From: Caenispirillum bisanense
GTDB taxonomy: Bacteria; Pseudomonadota; Alphaproteobacteria; Rhodospirillales; Rhodospirillaceae
NCBI RefSeq assembly: GCF_039523075.1
Contig: NZ_BAAAEP010000014.1
Span: forward strand, 19,379 to 83,378
DNA: 64,000 nt
Direction of reading: 5' to 3'
Under the pieces are notes generated by a model that searched no databases, was not told the DNA's origin, and was given only the letters and a program-made list of their open reading frames with translations. Both the position numbers and the translations under genes were made by a program. Shown piece by piece: positions 9,971 through 18,834 of this stretch (position 1 is the stretch's first letter; each line of letters starts with the position of its first letter).

Positions 9971-10009
9971 GAGGCCTCAGGGGCTAAACCCCTGGGGCCT
10001 CTTTGCTTT
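9971..10009 (+). terminator. Rho-independent terminator after tRNA-Arg
   Basis: A 13-bp stem with one G-T pair: GAGGCCTCAGGGG, loop CTAAA, CCCCTGGGGCCTC, followed by TTTGCTTT. It begins one base after the tRNA CCA end. Confidence 0.85.
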
Positions 10010-10123
10010 GCGCGGTCAGCAAACCTCGGCTGGGTCGGAGGGACCATGACCTTCGGCTGGTTGCGCCGTCGCCCGCAGGCTCGTTAGGACAGACATCTTC
10101 TGACCTAGGGGCGGGCGAGACCG

Positions 10124-11146
10124 ATGATTCTGAAGGAACTGGACCCCTTCGTCGCGAACGACCGGTTCGGCGCGGCGGGGCGCAAGGCGGAGGAGCAGGT
10201 CGCCTTCTACCTGCGCCGCGGCTTCGGCCGTGACGAGGAAATCCGCGTCTTCAACGGCATCCGCCTGGAACACGACGGCGATGCGGCGCAGATCGACCAT
10301 CTGGTCATGCACCCGCACGGCTTCATCATCATTGAAAGCAAGAGCGTCAGCGACAGCGTCGAGATCGACGCCAACGGCCACTGGACGCGCTGGTTCGACC
10401 GCCGGCCCCAGGGCATGCCGTCGCCGCTCAACCAGGCGCGTCTGCAGGCGGAGTTCCTGCGCCAGGTGCTGGCGGACCGGCTGGTCGACGGCAGCGGCCT
10501 GCGGGGGTTGATCTCCGGCGGTGTCGAGGCGCGCACCTATGATCTGCTGGTGGCAATCTCCGACAACGGCCGCATCCGCTGCAAGGGCGCGCTGGACCCC
10601 GCCATCATCAAGGCCGACGAAGTGATCGACAGCGTCCGCGCCGTGGTGGACAGCCGACGTCCGCGTCTGCGCATCGCCCGCTCGGTGATGGAACTGGGCC
10701 TCAAGGAGATGGACCGCATCGCCGATTTCCTGGTGGAGAACCACCGGCCGCTTCCGGCCCGCGCCGCCCCTGCCGCCGTCGCTCCCGGTCTTGCCGAGCC
10801 GCCGCCGCCCGCCGTGGACCTGACGCCGCCGCCTCCACCGCCCCCACCGCCGGTGACGGTGAGCGCTCCCCCGTCGCCGCCGTCGCCGGAGCCCGCCGCC
10901 GCCGGAGTCGCCTGCGGCAAGTGCGGCAGCGCCGCCGTGGAAGGGCGCTGGGGGCCCTATGGCTATTATGCGAAATGCCGCGACTGCGGCGGCAACACGG
11001 CGCTCAAGCCGGTGTGCGCAGCCTGCGGCAAGCCGGCCCGGGTGCGCAAGCAGGGGCCGGAGTTCCATGCCGACTGCAAGGCCTGCGGTACCTCGGCCCT
11101 GCTGCTCGTCAATCCGGCCGATGCCGCCGCTGTCGGCGGCGGATGA
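10124..11146 (+). CDS. NERD domain protein with C-terminal zinc ribbons
   Basis: 340 residues. Residues about 15-130 match the nuclease-related domain (NERD): GxxGRKAEEQV, a buried strand with QIDHLVMHPHGFIIIESKSVSD, and a downstream RLQAEFLRQVL helix. The D-x(n)-E-x-K arrangement is the nuclease-fold catalytic pattern. Residues about 205-250 are a Pro-rich linker with a run of prolines. The C-terminal 80 residues carry two CxxC-x(n)-CxxC zinc-ribbon modules (CGKCG/CRDCG and CAACG/CKACG) like those of topoisomerase I tails. DNA binding or processing is inferred; the substrate and process are unknown. No restriction or defence partner gene is adjacent. The gene stands alone between a tRNA terminator and a CHAP gene. 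Confidence 0.85.
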   Translation: MILKELDPFVANDRFGAAGRKAEEQVAFYLRRGFGRDEEIRVFNGIRLEHDGDAAQIDHLVMHPHGFIIIESKSVSDSVEIDANGHWTRWFDRRPQGMPSPLNQARLQAEFLRQVLADRLVDGSGLRGLISGGVEARTYDLLVAISDNGRIRCKGALDPAIIKADEVIDSVRAVVDSRRPRLRIARSVMELGLKEMDRIADFLVENHRPLPARAAPAAVAPGLAEPPPPAVDLTPPPPPPPPPVTVSAPPSPPSPEPAAAGVACGKCGSAAVEGRWGPYGYYAKCRDCGGNTALKPVCAACGKPARVRKQGPEFHADCKACGTSALLLVNPADAAAVGGG

Positions 11147-11256
11147 CATCAAGATGTAGAGAAATTTGCCGCAATTTGAACCATAGGCATTGACGGGAGG
11201 GGGGCGCTTCCTCACACTCCCTGCCGTCTACCACTGTCGACCCCGGACTAAGACGG

Positions 11257-11931
11257 ATGCTCCTGCGACGCCAGACCGACGCCGCTGCCACCCGCAAGAC
11301 CACGGCCCCGGGCCGGGTCCTGATCGCGCTGAAGACGCTGCTGGCGGTGGTCTTCTGCGTTGCCCTGTCCGGTGCCCCCGCCGATGCCGCCGACAAGTCC
11401 GCTGCGAAGCCGCCCAAGCCGGTGACCAAGCCGGTGCAGGCGCGCATGACCCTGCCGGCGGAAAAGCCGCGGCCGCAGGCCCAGTCGACCACCCGCGCCC
11501 AGCGCTGGACCTGCGTGCAGTACGTGCAGGCCTACGGCGACGTCAAGCTGCGCGGCGACGGCTGGCAGTGGTGGGACAATGCCGCCGGCCAGTACGACCG
11601 CGGCCAGACCCCGAAGCCGGGCGCCGTGCTGGTGCTGAAGCGCACCGGCCACCTGCGGTCGGGCCATGTGGCCATCGTCTCCAAGGTGATCGACAAGCGC
11701 ACCATCCTGGTCGACCACGCCAATTGGGGGTGGAGCCGCGACACCAAGGGCCGCGTCCATGTCGGCATGCGGGTGGTGGACGTCAGCCCCAAGAACGACT
11801 GGTCGCAGACCCGCTTCTGGTTCGAGCCGGGCAACACCCTCGGCAGCCGCACCTATCCGGCCTATGGCTTCGTCTACTCGCCGACGCCGAAGCGCCCCGG
11901 CCTGCCGGAAACCCGCGGCGCCCGCGGCTGA
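11257..11931 (+). CDS. Exported CHAP domain protein, putative peptidoglycan amidase/endopeptidase
   Basis: 224 residues. An N-terminal hydrophobic segment (about 20-45, ending ADA) is a likely signal peptide, then a Lys/Pro-rich linker. The CHAP domain follows: the catalytic Cys in WTCVQYV, the aromatic WQWWDNA segment, PKPGAVLVLKR, and the catalytic His in SGHVAIVSKV, ending with DHANWGW. Cys and His are both present. The predicted role is cleavage of peptidoglycan peptides in the periplasm. Monocistronic and upstream of mutL, with no obvious functional link. Confidence 0.85.
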   Translation: MLLRRQTDAAATRKTTAPGRVLIALKTLLAVVFCVALSGAPADAADKSAAKPPKPVTKPVQARMTLPAEKPRPQAQSTTRAQRWTCVQYVQAYGDVKLRGDGWQWWDNAAGQYDRGQTPKPGAVLVLKRTGHLRSGHVAIVSKVIDKRTILVDHANWGWSRDTKGRVHVGMRVVDVSPKNDWSQTRFWFEPGNTLGSRTYPAYGFVYSPTPKRPGLPETRGARG

Positions 11932-12047
11932 CGCCCGCCGCCGCCGGTCCTGTGGCGGGTCTCTCCTCCTTCGTTTATGTTGCGGCCCCGGGCCGCAGCC
12001 AATACCGTATGTGGTGAGCCGGCCGCTGCCGGCCCTGACCCCATGCG

Positions 12048-13931
12048 ATGAGAGTGCCTGTGCCCCTGCGTCTGCTGCCCCCGACGCTCATCAACCAGAT
12101 TGCCGCCGGCGAGGTGGTGGAGCGCCCGGCCTCCGCCGTCAAGGAACTGGTGGAAAACGCCCTCGATGCCGGCGCCCGCCGCATTGATGTCACCCTGGCC
12201 GACGGTGGCCGCTCCCTCATCGTGGTGCAGGATGACGGCGCCGGCATGACGCCGGCTGATCTGGCGCTGTGCGTGGAGCGCCACGCGACGTCGAAGCTGC
12301 CCACCGACGACCTGTTCGACATCGGCTTCCTGGGGTTCCGGGGCGAGGCGCTGCCGTCCATCGGCTCGGTGTCGCGGCTGACCCTCACCAGCCGCACCCG
12401 CGACTCCGACAGCGCCTGGCGCCTCACCGTCGAGGGCGGTGCCAAGGGCGAGCCGGAACCGGCCGCCGGCGGCCCCGGCACGCGGGTGGAGGTGCGCGAC
12501 CTGTTCTACGCCACCCCGGCCCGGCTCAAGTTCCTCAAGGCGCCGCGCACCGAGACGCAGCACGCCGCCGACGTCATCAACCGGCTGGCCATGGCCCACC
12601 CGGAGGTCGCCTTCAGCCTGAGCGACGGCACCCGCAGCGTGGTCAAGCTGGGGGCGGCCCAGGGCGACCTGTTCGCCCGCCGGCTGGACCGTCTGGCCGG
12701 CGTCATCGGGCGCGAGTTCTTCGACAACGCCCTGCCGGTGGAGGCGGAGCGCGAGGGCATCCGCCTCACCGGCCACATCGGCCTGCCCACCTACAACCGC
12801 GGCAACGCCCAGCAGCAATACCTGTTCGTCAACGGCCGGCCGGTGAAGGACCGCCTGCTGACCGGCGCGGTGCGCGGCGCCTACCAGGATTTCCTGGCCC
12901 ACGACCGCCACGCGGTGCTGGCGCTGTACCTGGACCTGCCGCCGCGGGAGGTGGACGTCAACGTTCACCCCGCCAAGGCCGAGGTGCGGTTCCGCGACTC
13001 GGCGCTGGTGCGCGGGCTGATCGTCTCCGCCCTGCGCCATGCCCTGGCCGCCGCCGGTCATCGCGCCTCCACCACCGTGGCGCTGGGGGCGCTGGGCGCG
13101 GCCCGGCCGGAGGGGGAGGAGGCGGAGATGCGCCGCCCGGCGCTGCCGCTCGGCCGCAGCGGCGGTCAGGCGGCATGGAGCTGGACGCCGCCGCCGCGCC
13201 CGGCCGCCGGCGATCTGGCTGCCGCCTTCGCCGCCCAGGCGCCGCAGGGCGGGTTCTTCGAGCCGGCCGGCCGCCTGCCCAACCTGTCGGCGCCGCCGCA
13301 GGCCCGCGATGCCGGCCCTGCCGCCGAGGCGCCGCGGCGGGCGGCGGCGGAGCATCCCCTTGGCGTCGCGCGGGCGCAGCTGCACGGCACCTATATCGTC
13401 GCCCAGACGGCGGACGGCATCGTCATCGTCGACCAGCACGCCGCCCACGAGCGGCTGGTCTACGAGCGCATGAAGCAGGCACTGGCCGACGGCGGCGTCG
13501 CCCGCCAGGGCCTGCTGCTGCCCGAGGTGGTGGAGATGGACGAGGCCGATGCCGACCGGGTGGCGGCGCGGGCGGAGGAACTGGCGGCCCTCGGGCTGGT
13601 GATCGAGCCCTTCGGTCCCGGCTCCATCCTGGTGCGCGAGGTGCCGGCGCTGCTGGGCGACTGCGACGTCAAGGGCCTCATCCGCGACCTCGCCGACGAA
13701 CTGGCGGAACTGGGCGAGGCGCTGGCGCTGAAGGACCGGCTGGCCGACGTCTGCGGCACCATGGCCTGTCACGGCAGCGTGCGGGCCGGCCGGCTGCTCA
13801 ATGCCGAGGAAATGAATGCCCTCTTGCGCCAGATGGAAATGACGCCACACTCCGGCCAGTGCAACCACGGCCGGCCGACCTACGTCGAGCTGAAGCTGAA
13901 GGACATCGAGCGCCTGTTCGGCCGCCGCTGA
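12048..13931 (+). CDS. mutL: DNA mismatch repair protein MutL
   Basis: 627 residues. The GHKL ATPase motifs are in order: INQIAAGEVVERPASAVKEL, the Mg-binding ENALDAGA, DDGAGM, the ATP lid with GFRGEALPSIGSV, and the NVHPAKAEVRF segment. The linker (about 330-440) is Ala/Pro-rich. The C-terminal dimerisation domain carries DQHAAHERLVYE, the metal-binding endonuclease motif DQHA(x)2E(x)4E, with the CxH-type C-terminal motifs (CHGSVRAG, CNHGRPTY). This is therefore a nicking-competent MutL, unlike that of E. coli. It works with MutS in post-replicative repair. Confidence 0.97.
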   Translation: MRVPVPLRLLPPTLINQIAAGEVVERPASAVKELVENALDAGARRIDVTLADGGRSLIVVQDDGAGMTPADLALCVERHATSKLPTDDLFDIGFLGFRGEALPSIGSVSRLTLTSRTRDSDSAWRLTVEGGAKGEPEPAAGGPGTRVEVRDLFYATPARLKFLKAPRTETQHAADVINRLAMAHPEVAFSLSDGTRSVVKLGAAQGDLFARRLDRLAGVIGREFFDNALPVEAEREGIRLTGHIGLPTYNRGNAQQQYLFVNGRPVKDRLLTGAVRGAYQDFLAHDRHAVLALYLDLPPREVDVNVHPAKAEVRFRDSALVRGLIVSALRHALAAAGHRASTTVALGALGAARPEGEEAEMRRPALPLGRSGGQAAWSWTPPPRPAAGDLAAAFAAQAPQGGFFEPAGRLPNLSAPPQARDAGPAAEAPRRAAAEHPLGVARAQLHGTYIVAQTADGIVIVDQHAAHERLVYERMKQALADGGVARQGLLLPEVVEMDEADADRVAARAEELAALGLVIEPFGPGSILVREVPALLGDCDVKGLIRDLADELAELGEALALKDRLADVCGTMACHGSVRAGRLLNAEEMNALLRQMEMTPHSGQCNHGRPTYVELKLKDIERLFGRR

Positions 13932-13968
13932 GGCCGCCGACGGGGGGCGGAGCGGAAGGGAAGACGTC

Positions 13969-14466
13969 ATGCGGGCGCGGGCCCTGGTGGTGCTGGCACT
14001 GGTCGGGTGGGGATCGTGCGGGGGCGGCGCGGCGGCCCTGGCGGCGTCGGCGGCGGCGGCAGCGTCGGGGCCGAACTACGCCCTGCTCGACACCATGGCC
14101 GAACGGGCCGATGCCTGCGATCAGGCGGTGGAGAAGGACTATGCCACCGGCGTGCCGGTGCGCATGACGGCGGCGCTGGAGGTCCAGGCCCGCTGCCTGG
14201 AGGATGTGGCGGCGGCCCTGGCGGCGGAGTTCTACCCGCCCGATGCCTTCGGCGACGGCGGCATCCGCGCCCGCGTCGCCGACCTGCGCGCCACCTACGG
14301 CCGGCTCTATGGCGCCGTCCATACCCGGCCGCTCACCTGCCGCGGCCGCCCGTGCGGCGACATCTATCAGGTATGGGCGGCGGAGGCCTATGTCTCGGCG
14401 GTGCGGGCGCTGGTCGATTCGATCATCGACCGGGTGAAGGACCAGAGCCCCCTGCACCAGCCCTGA
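13969..14466 (+). CDS. Small exported hypothetical protein
   Basis: 165 residues. An Ala-rich hydrophobic signal segment (residues 1-32) is followed by a helical domain with four Cys (two in DACDQAVEKDY...ARCLEDV, two in LTCRGRPCGD) that could form disulfides in the periplasm. No family is recognised. It starts 37 bp after mutL on the same strand and could be cotranscribed with it and with the next gene. Confidence 0.65.
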   Translation: MRARALVVLALVGWGSCGGGAAALAASAAAAASGPNYALLDTMAERADACDQAVEKDYATGVPVRMTAALEVQARCLEDVAAALAAEFYPPDAFGDGGIRARVADLRATYGRLYGAVHTRPLTCRGRPCGDIYQVWAAEAYVSAVRALVDSIIDRVKDQSPLHQP

Positions 14467-14494
14467 CCTGACCCCAGACGAGGCCCCGCCCGCC

Positions 14495-15292
14495 GTGCTG
14501 CGCGAAGCCCTTACCCACTGGCTCACCCCGTGCCCGGCGCCCTTGCGCCGGCTCGGCTACCTGCATGACCTGATCGCCGTCGAGGCCCGCAGCCGCCGCT
14601 GCCGCGCCGCCTGGCTGCCGCATCTGGAGGCGACGCGGGCGCAGGTGCGGGCGGCGGTGGCGGCGGCGCCGGGGCGCGATCTGTGCGTCGTCGTCGGCGC
14701 CGGCCTGCTGCTCGACGTGCCGCTGGCCGATCTGGCGGCGGCCTTCCGCCGGGTGGTGCTGGTGGACATCTGCTGGCTGCGCGCCAGCCGGCGGCAGGCG
14801 GCGCGGTTTCCCAACGTCACCCTGGTCAGCCGCGACGTCACCGGCGTTGCCGCTGCCTGCCTGGGGGCGACGGCGATCCCGCCGGTGCCGGCGGCCGACA
14901 TTCCCCATGCGGCGGAAGCCGACCTGCTGCTGTCGCTCAACTGCCTCAGCCAGCTGCCGCTCAACCCCCGCCACGCGCTGGAGTCGCTGGACGAGGCGAC
15001 GCCGGAGGCGCTGGACGTCTTCTGCCGCGCCATCGTCGCCGCCCATGTGCTGGCGCTGGCGCAGGCGCCGGGCCTCGCCCTGCTGGTCACCGACGTGGCG
15101 GCGGAGCGGGTGCTGGTGCGCGACGGTCAGGCGCTGGGCGAAGACCTGCTGTTCGGCCATCCGCCGCCGCAGGGCGGGGACAGCTGGTGGTGGGATCTCG
15201 CCCCGGCGCCGGAGGAAGACCGCCGCTGGCACCTGCGCCACCGGATGGTGGCGGGGCGGGTGGGGGCCGGCGCCGTTACTTCGGAGCGGTGA
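14495..15292 (+). CDS. Putative SAM-dependent methyltransferase-like protein
   Basis: 265 residues starting with GTG at 14495. A Rossmann-like core is visible: CVVVGAGLLLDVP (glycine-rich loop), VVLVDICWL (acidic residue ending strand 2) and PNVTLVSRDVTG (strand 3), the typical order of methyltransferase motifs I-III. Then comes LLLSLNCLSQLP, resembling motif IV. The substrate is unknown. The last 17 bases overlap the end of the convergent DUF2125 gene. It lies 28 bp after the previous exported-protein gene. Confidence 0.65.
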   Translation: MLREALTHWLTPCPAPLRRLGYLHDLIAVEARSRRCRAAWLPHLEATRAQVRAAVAAAPGRDLCVVVGAGLLLDVPLADLAAAFRRVVLVDICWLRASRRQAARFPNVTLVSRDVTGVAAACLGATAIPPVPAADIPHAAEADLLLSLNCLSQLPLNPRHALESLDEATPEALDVFCRAIVAAHVLALAQAPGLALLVTDVAAERVLVRDGQALGEDLLFGHPPPQGGDSWWWDLAPAPEEDRRWHLRHRMVAGRVGAGAVTSER

Positions 15293-16448
15293 TCTTGGGT
15301 GGGGTCGGCGTGACCTCGCCCTCGCGGCCGATCTCGAAGCCGGGCTTGATCTCGCCGCGGCCGGGCGGGGCGTCGCCGCCCCAACGCAGGGGCGGCAGCT
15401 GCATCAGCGCCACCGGGCCGAGGTAGAGCATGCGCTCCTGCACCGATACCGGCAGTTCCAGGGCCAGCGGCCCGCCGTCGGGCGGCTGCTTGGCCATGGC
15501 GCCCAGCACCACCTTGGCGATGCTGGCATCGCGCGAGCGGATGGTGCCGGCGCGCTCCAGCTGGTCCAGCGCCTCGAAGAAGCCGCGCAGCTGGGCCGAG
15601 AACGCCGCCTGCGGCTGCAGCCAGTCGTCCAGCGCCACGGTGCCGACGGCACCCAGGCTGAGCGGGCGGGCGACCAGGGTCAGGCGCTCCACCTCCATCA
15701 CGCCGCCGGCCTCGCTCCACTGCCGCAGGCGGGAGCGGATGTCGCTGCCGGGCGGGATCTGGCGCGGAATCACCGACCGCAGGGTGGCCTCGTCGATGGT
15801 GTCGCCGAACGGCAGGCCGAGGCCGCGCGGCAGCCGCAGGTCGCGCAGGGTGCCGTCGAGCGCCGCCCAGATGCCGGTGTCGCTGGCTTCCTTGCGCTCG
15901 AAGATGCTGGCGCGGCCGCCGGGGTTGCGGATCAGCGCCAGGTCCAGGCTGGCCAGTTCCAGCGGCCCCGTGTCGGCCAGCCCGTCGACCCGCACCGAGC
16001 GCAGGGCGAGGCTGCCTTCCTCCACCTGGCCGTCGCGGCTGACCACCAGCGTCAGCACGCCGCTGCCGGCGTTGGTGCGGGTGGCGAAGACGCGGCGGTT
16101 GGCGACGAAGTTGGTGACGTGTTCCCCCGGCGCGGTGAACACCAGGGTGCGCGGCTTCCATGGTTCCACCATCACCCGCAGGACCGGCGCCGCCCAGCCG
16201 CCGCCGCCCTGGTCGGCGGGAAAGCGCAGCTGCGGGTCGCTGACCGTCAGCACCACCCGGGCCGGGAAGCCGGTGGTCTGCATGTCGCTCCAGTACACCT
16301 GATAGCCCTGGGCGCGCTGCTGGTCGGCCCAGCTGCGCACCGCCTGCTTGGCGGTGTCGGCGGCCAGGAACCACAGGCCGGTGTAGATCGCCGCCAGCAC
16401 GGCGAGCAGGGCGAAGGCGGCGGCGAGCGGGACGAGGCGGTTGTTCAT
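15276..16448 (-). CDS. DUF2125 domain envelope protein
   Basis: 390 residues from an ATG at 16448. One N-terminal membrane anchor (about residues 8-28) is followed by a long periplasmic beta-rich domain. The segment YWSDMQTTGFPARV and the repeated strand pattern match the alphaproteobacterial DUF2125 family, whose function is not established. The Pro-rich C-terminus (TPTPPKITAPK) is probably disordered. Divergent from chaC (115 bp apart) and overlapping the convergent methyltransferase-like gene by 17 bp at the 3' end. Confidence 0.8.
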   Translation of the reverse strand: MNNRLVPLAAAFALLAVLAAIYTGLWFLAADTAKQAVRSWADQQRAQGYQVYWSDMQTTGFPARVVLTVSDPQLRFPADQGGGGWAAPVLRVMVEPWKPRTLVFTAPGEHVTNFVANRRVFATRTNAGSGVLTLVVSRDGQVEEGSLALRSVRVDGLADTGPLELASLDLALIRNPGGRASIFERKEASDTGIWAALDGTLRDLRLPRGLGLPFGDTIDEATLRSVIPRQIPPGSDIRSRLRQWSEAGGVMEVERLTLVARPLSLGAVGTVALDDWLQPQAAFSAQLRGFFEALDQLERAGTIRSRDASIAKVVLGAMAKQPPDGGPLALELPVSVQERMLYLGPVALMQLPPLRWGGDAPPGRGEIKPGFEIGREGEVTPTPPKITAPK

Positions 16449-16563
16449 GCGGCTTGTCAGGCGCTGTTCCTTCGGCACACCATGGGGCGGCCTGTGAGGG
16501 GGTCTCGACTCTGTCTCCAAAACGGATGATTCGAAAGGATTATTTTCGCGTGAGCAGCGTGTC

Positions 16564-17169
16564 ATGAGCGGCGGCGGGGTGCCGCCGATGCCGGCCGGCT
16601 TCCTTCCCGGCGGCAGTGCGGAGGGAGAGTTCTGGGTGTTCGCCTACGGCTCGCTCATGTGGCGGCCGGGCTTCCCCCACGAGGAGGAGCAGCCGGCGCT
16701 GGTGCGCGGCTGGCACCGGGCGGCCTGCATCCTGTCGGTGCGCTACCGCGGCACGCCGGAAGTGCCGGGGCTGGTGGTCGGCCTCGACCGCGGCGGCGCC
16801 TGCCGCGGCCGCGCCTATCGGGTGGCCGCGGCGGAGCGGGCGGCGGTGATCGACTACCTCGATTCGCGCGAGCTGGCGACCGGCGTCTACCGCCGCCGCA
16901 ACCTTGCCTGCATCCTGGCCGACGGCCGCCGCGTCTCCGCCTACGGCTATGTCGCCGATCCGGCCCACGACCAGTACGCCGGCCACTACACCACCGCCGA
17001 GAAGGTGCGGGTGATCCGCCAGGGCGTCGGCTGGGAAGGCCGGTCGCGCGACTACATCGCCAACACCATCGCCCAGATGGAGGCCATGGGCATCCGCGAC
17101 GGCCACCTGCACGCCCTGCTGCGGGTGGTGGACGGCGAGGAGGCGGTGGACGGCGCCCTCGGGCGCTGA
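16564..17169 (+). CDS. chaC: ChaC-type gamma-glutamylcyclotransferase
   Basis: 201 residues. The substrate-binding loop VFAYGSLMWRPGF is near the N-terminus, then VRGWHRAACILS and the catalytic Glu in LDSRELATGVY. These are diagnostic of glutathione-specific gamma-glutamylcyclotransferases (ChaC), which convert glutathione to 5-oxoproline and Cys-Gly in the cytoplasm. The length is normal. The gene is followed by a shared hairpin terminator. Confidence 0.92.
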   Translation: MSGGGVPPMPAGFLPGGSAEGEFWVFAYGSLMWRPGFPHEEEQPALVRGWHRAACILSVRYRGTPEVPGLVVGLDRGGACRGRAYRVAAAERAAVIDYLDSRELATGVYRRRNLACILADGRRVSAYGYVADPAHDQYAGHYTTAEKVRVIRQGVGWEGRSRDYIANTIAQMEAMGIRDGHLHALLRVVDGEEAVDGALGR

Positions 17170-17190
17170 CCGCCACGGCCGGCAAGCAAA

Positions 17191-17219
17191 GCCCGCCCCG
17201 GCGGCGTGCCGGGGCGGGC
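17191..17219. terminator. Bidirectional terminator between chaC and the repeat-protein gene
   Basis: GCCCGCCCCGGC (17191-17202) pairs perfectly with GCCGGGGCGGGC (17208-17219) around a 5-nt loop. It lies between two convergent stop codons and can serve both strands. The T-tracts are short. Confidence 0.65.
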
Positions 17220-17253
17220 GTTGATGCTGGACTTCAGTCCGTCAGGCGCGGCC

Positions 17254-17934
17254 TTAGCGGAAGTCGGGCAGGCGCTCGGCCGGGACCGAGTCGCGCAGGT
17301 GGACGATGCGCTCGTACCAGCCGCTGCCGTCGTGGGCGAAGCCCGGACGCCACTGGTCGGACCGCTCGATGAAGGTGGAGCTGCCGCCCACACCGCTTTC
17401 ATCGGGCACGGTGCGCACTTCCATGGCGCTGCTCCAGGCCGGGTCGACCACCACTGACACCTCGCTGGAGGTGGTCAGGTTGCTGCGTTCCGGGGCCAGC
17501 ATGTAGTAGCTGCCGTCATCGCTGCGCAGGTAGCCGGGGCGCCACACGTCGCTGCGCACCACCTGGGTTTCGGTGCCGGCGCCGCCGGCCATCTGGCCGC
17601 GGGCGTCGGGGCGGATGGTGTAGTAGGTGCCGTCGCTGTCGCTGGCCATGCCCGGCTGCCAGGAATCGCTGCGCTCCACCTGGGTCGGATAGGCGCTGCC
17701 GCCGGACGTCATGGCGCTGGCACCGCCGTCGCGGCTGATGACCATGGTCTGGGTGCCGGACTCGATCTGGTCGGTCACCACCATGACGGTGCCGCCTTCG
17801 GGGATGCCGGTGATGTTGATGCTGGCGGTGCCCGGGGTGATCTGCTCGAACACGCCGTCGGCCAGGGCCGGGGCGGCCAGGGCAGTCATGGCGGTCAGGC
17901 CGCCGGCAAGGGCAAGGGTGCGGTTAAGACGCAT
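17254..17934 (-). CDS. Exported RSDxWxPG-repeat protein, paralog A
   Basis: 226 residues. Signal peptide (residues 1-25, cleavage after ALA). After a beta-rich spacer (about 26-85, with Thr/Gly/Val runs) come three copies of a roughly 25-residue unit: ERSDSWQPG...DGTYY, VRSDVWRPG...DDGSYY and ERSDQWRPG...SGWYE. A degenerate insert separates the second and third. The unit consensus is V-x-RSD-x-W-(R/Q)-PG-(F/Y/M), 4-6 polar residues, DG-x-Y. The two downstream-encoded paralogs share it. I recognise no named domain. The invariant Trp, Pro-Gly and Tyr suggest a small beta-hairpin repeat, perhaps ligand- or surface-binding, in the periplasm or outside. It has its own terminator. Confidence 0.8.
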   Translation of the reverse strand: MRLNRTLALAGGLTAMTALAAPALADGVFEQITPGTASINITGIPEGGTVMVVTDQIESGTQTMVISRDGGASAMTSGGSAYPTQVERSDSWQPGMASDSDGTYYTIRPDARGQMAGGAGTETQVVRSDVWRPGYLRSDDGSYYMLAPERSNLTTSSEVSVVVDPAWSSAMEVRTVPDESGVGGSSTFIERSDQWRPGFAHDGSGWYERIVHLRDSVPAERLPDFR

Positions 17935-18089
17935 GGACCTGTCTCCTTTGTCCTCGGGCCGCAGGGCGACGACGATGGCAAGTGCGTCGCCGGTGCTGCG
18001 GCTGGTCGTTTGGCGGAGTAACGACTCGAAGGGCGAGGTGGTTCGCGGGTCGCTTGTCCTGCTCCGCCTGTTCTGCCCGGCTACCGCGA

Positions 18090-18122
18090 AAGGCCCGCCC
18101 CGCGCCGGGCGGGAGGCGGGCC
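18090..18122 (-). terminator. Terminator after repeat-protein paralog B
   Basis: On the minus strand GGCCCGCC (complement of 18115-18122) pairs with GGCGGGCC (complement of 18092-18099) around a GC-rich loop and runs into TTTCGC. It separates paralog B from paralog A. The remaining intergenic sequence up to 17935 should hold paralog A's promoter. Confidence 0.55.
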
Positions 18123-18152
18123 GTGGCGATGGGGTCGCGGGCGGCGGGCGCC

Positions 18153-18578
18153 TTACTGCGGCGTCTGGGCGCTCTGGATGATCATGATGTAGTCGCCGTC
18201 ATCGCTCTTCATGTAGCCGGGCTGCCAGCTGTCGCTGCGCAGCACGGTCACCGAGTCGCCGGTGGCTTCCTGGGCCGGCACCAGCATCACGTAATCGCCG
18301 TCGGAGCTTTTCACGTAGCCGGGCTGCCAGGCGTCGCTGCGCAGGACGGTCATGGGCATGCCGTCGGCCTCGTCGCGGGTATCGGGCACGATCATGCGAT
18401 AGCTGCCGTCGTCATCCTTGGTGAAGCCGGGGCGCCAGGTATCGCTGCGCAGCACCTGGGTCTCGTAGCCCTGGCCGGTCATGTCGGCCGCCTGGCCCTG
18501 GGCGACGGCGGGAACGGCGGCGGTGCCCAGCAGGGCGGCCATGCTGCCGGCGAGGGCGAGGGTGCGGGTGGACATCAT
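18153..18578 (-). CDS. Exported RSDxWxPG-repeat protein, paralog B
   Basis: 141 residues from ATG 18578, which has AAGGAG seven bases upstream. A signal peptide (1-26, ending AVA) is followed by almost nothing but three near-identical repeats: LRSDTWRPGF...DDGSY, LRSDAWQPGY...SDGDY and LRSDSWQPGY...DDGDY, each followed by a V/I-rich strand (MIVP, MLVP, MIIQ). This is the cleanest version of the repeat and defines its period of about 35 residues. Exported by Sec, destination unknown. Confidence 0.82.
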   Translation of the reverse strand: MMSTRTLALAGSMAALLGTAAVPAVAQGQAADMTGQGYETQVLRSDTWRPGFTKDDDGSYRMIVPDTRDEADGMPMTVLRSDAWQPGYVKSSDGDYVMLVPAQEATGDSVTVLRSDSWQPGYMKSDDGDYIMIIQSAQTPQ

Positions 18579-18714
18579 GTCGTGTCTCCTTGCGCTGGCG
18601 GGCCGGCGCCGGATGGGGCGCGGCGGACCCGCGGTTGCGTTTGCCATATGTCGAACCAACGCAGGGAGAGGCGACGGGTTTCCGCGCAATGCTCGCGCGG
18701 CGGCGCTGCGGGCA

Positions 18715-18753
18715 AGGAAAAGCCGGCGGCTCCCGGGGGAAGGAGCCGCCGGC
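18715..18753 (-). terminator. Terminator after repeat-protein paralog C
   Basis: A 12-bp perfect stem (18722-18733 with 18742-18753, GCCGGCGGCTCC) read on the minus strand and followed by TTTTCC. It lies between paralog C and paralog B, so each gene of the trio appears to be its own transcription unit. Confidence 0.7.
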
Positions 18754-18834
18754 CTGCGCCGGTCGGGACAGGAGGATCAGGGGAAGCATCGGCCGTCCCG
18801 GCCGGGTGAAGCGTGGGGTGGGTGCGGCGAAGGC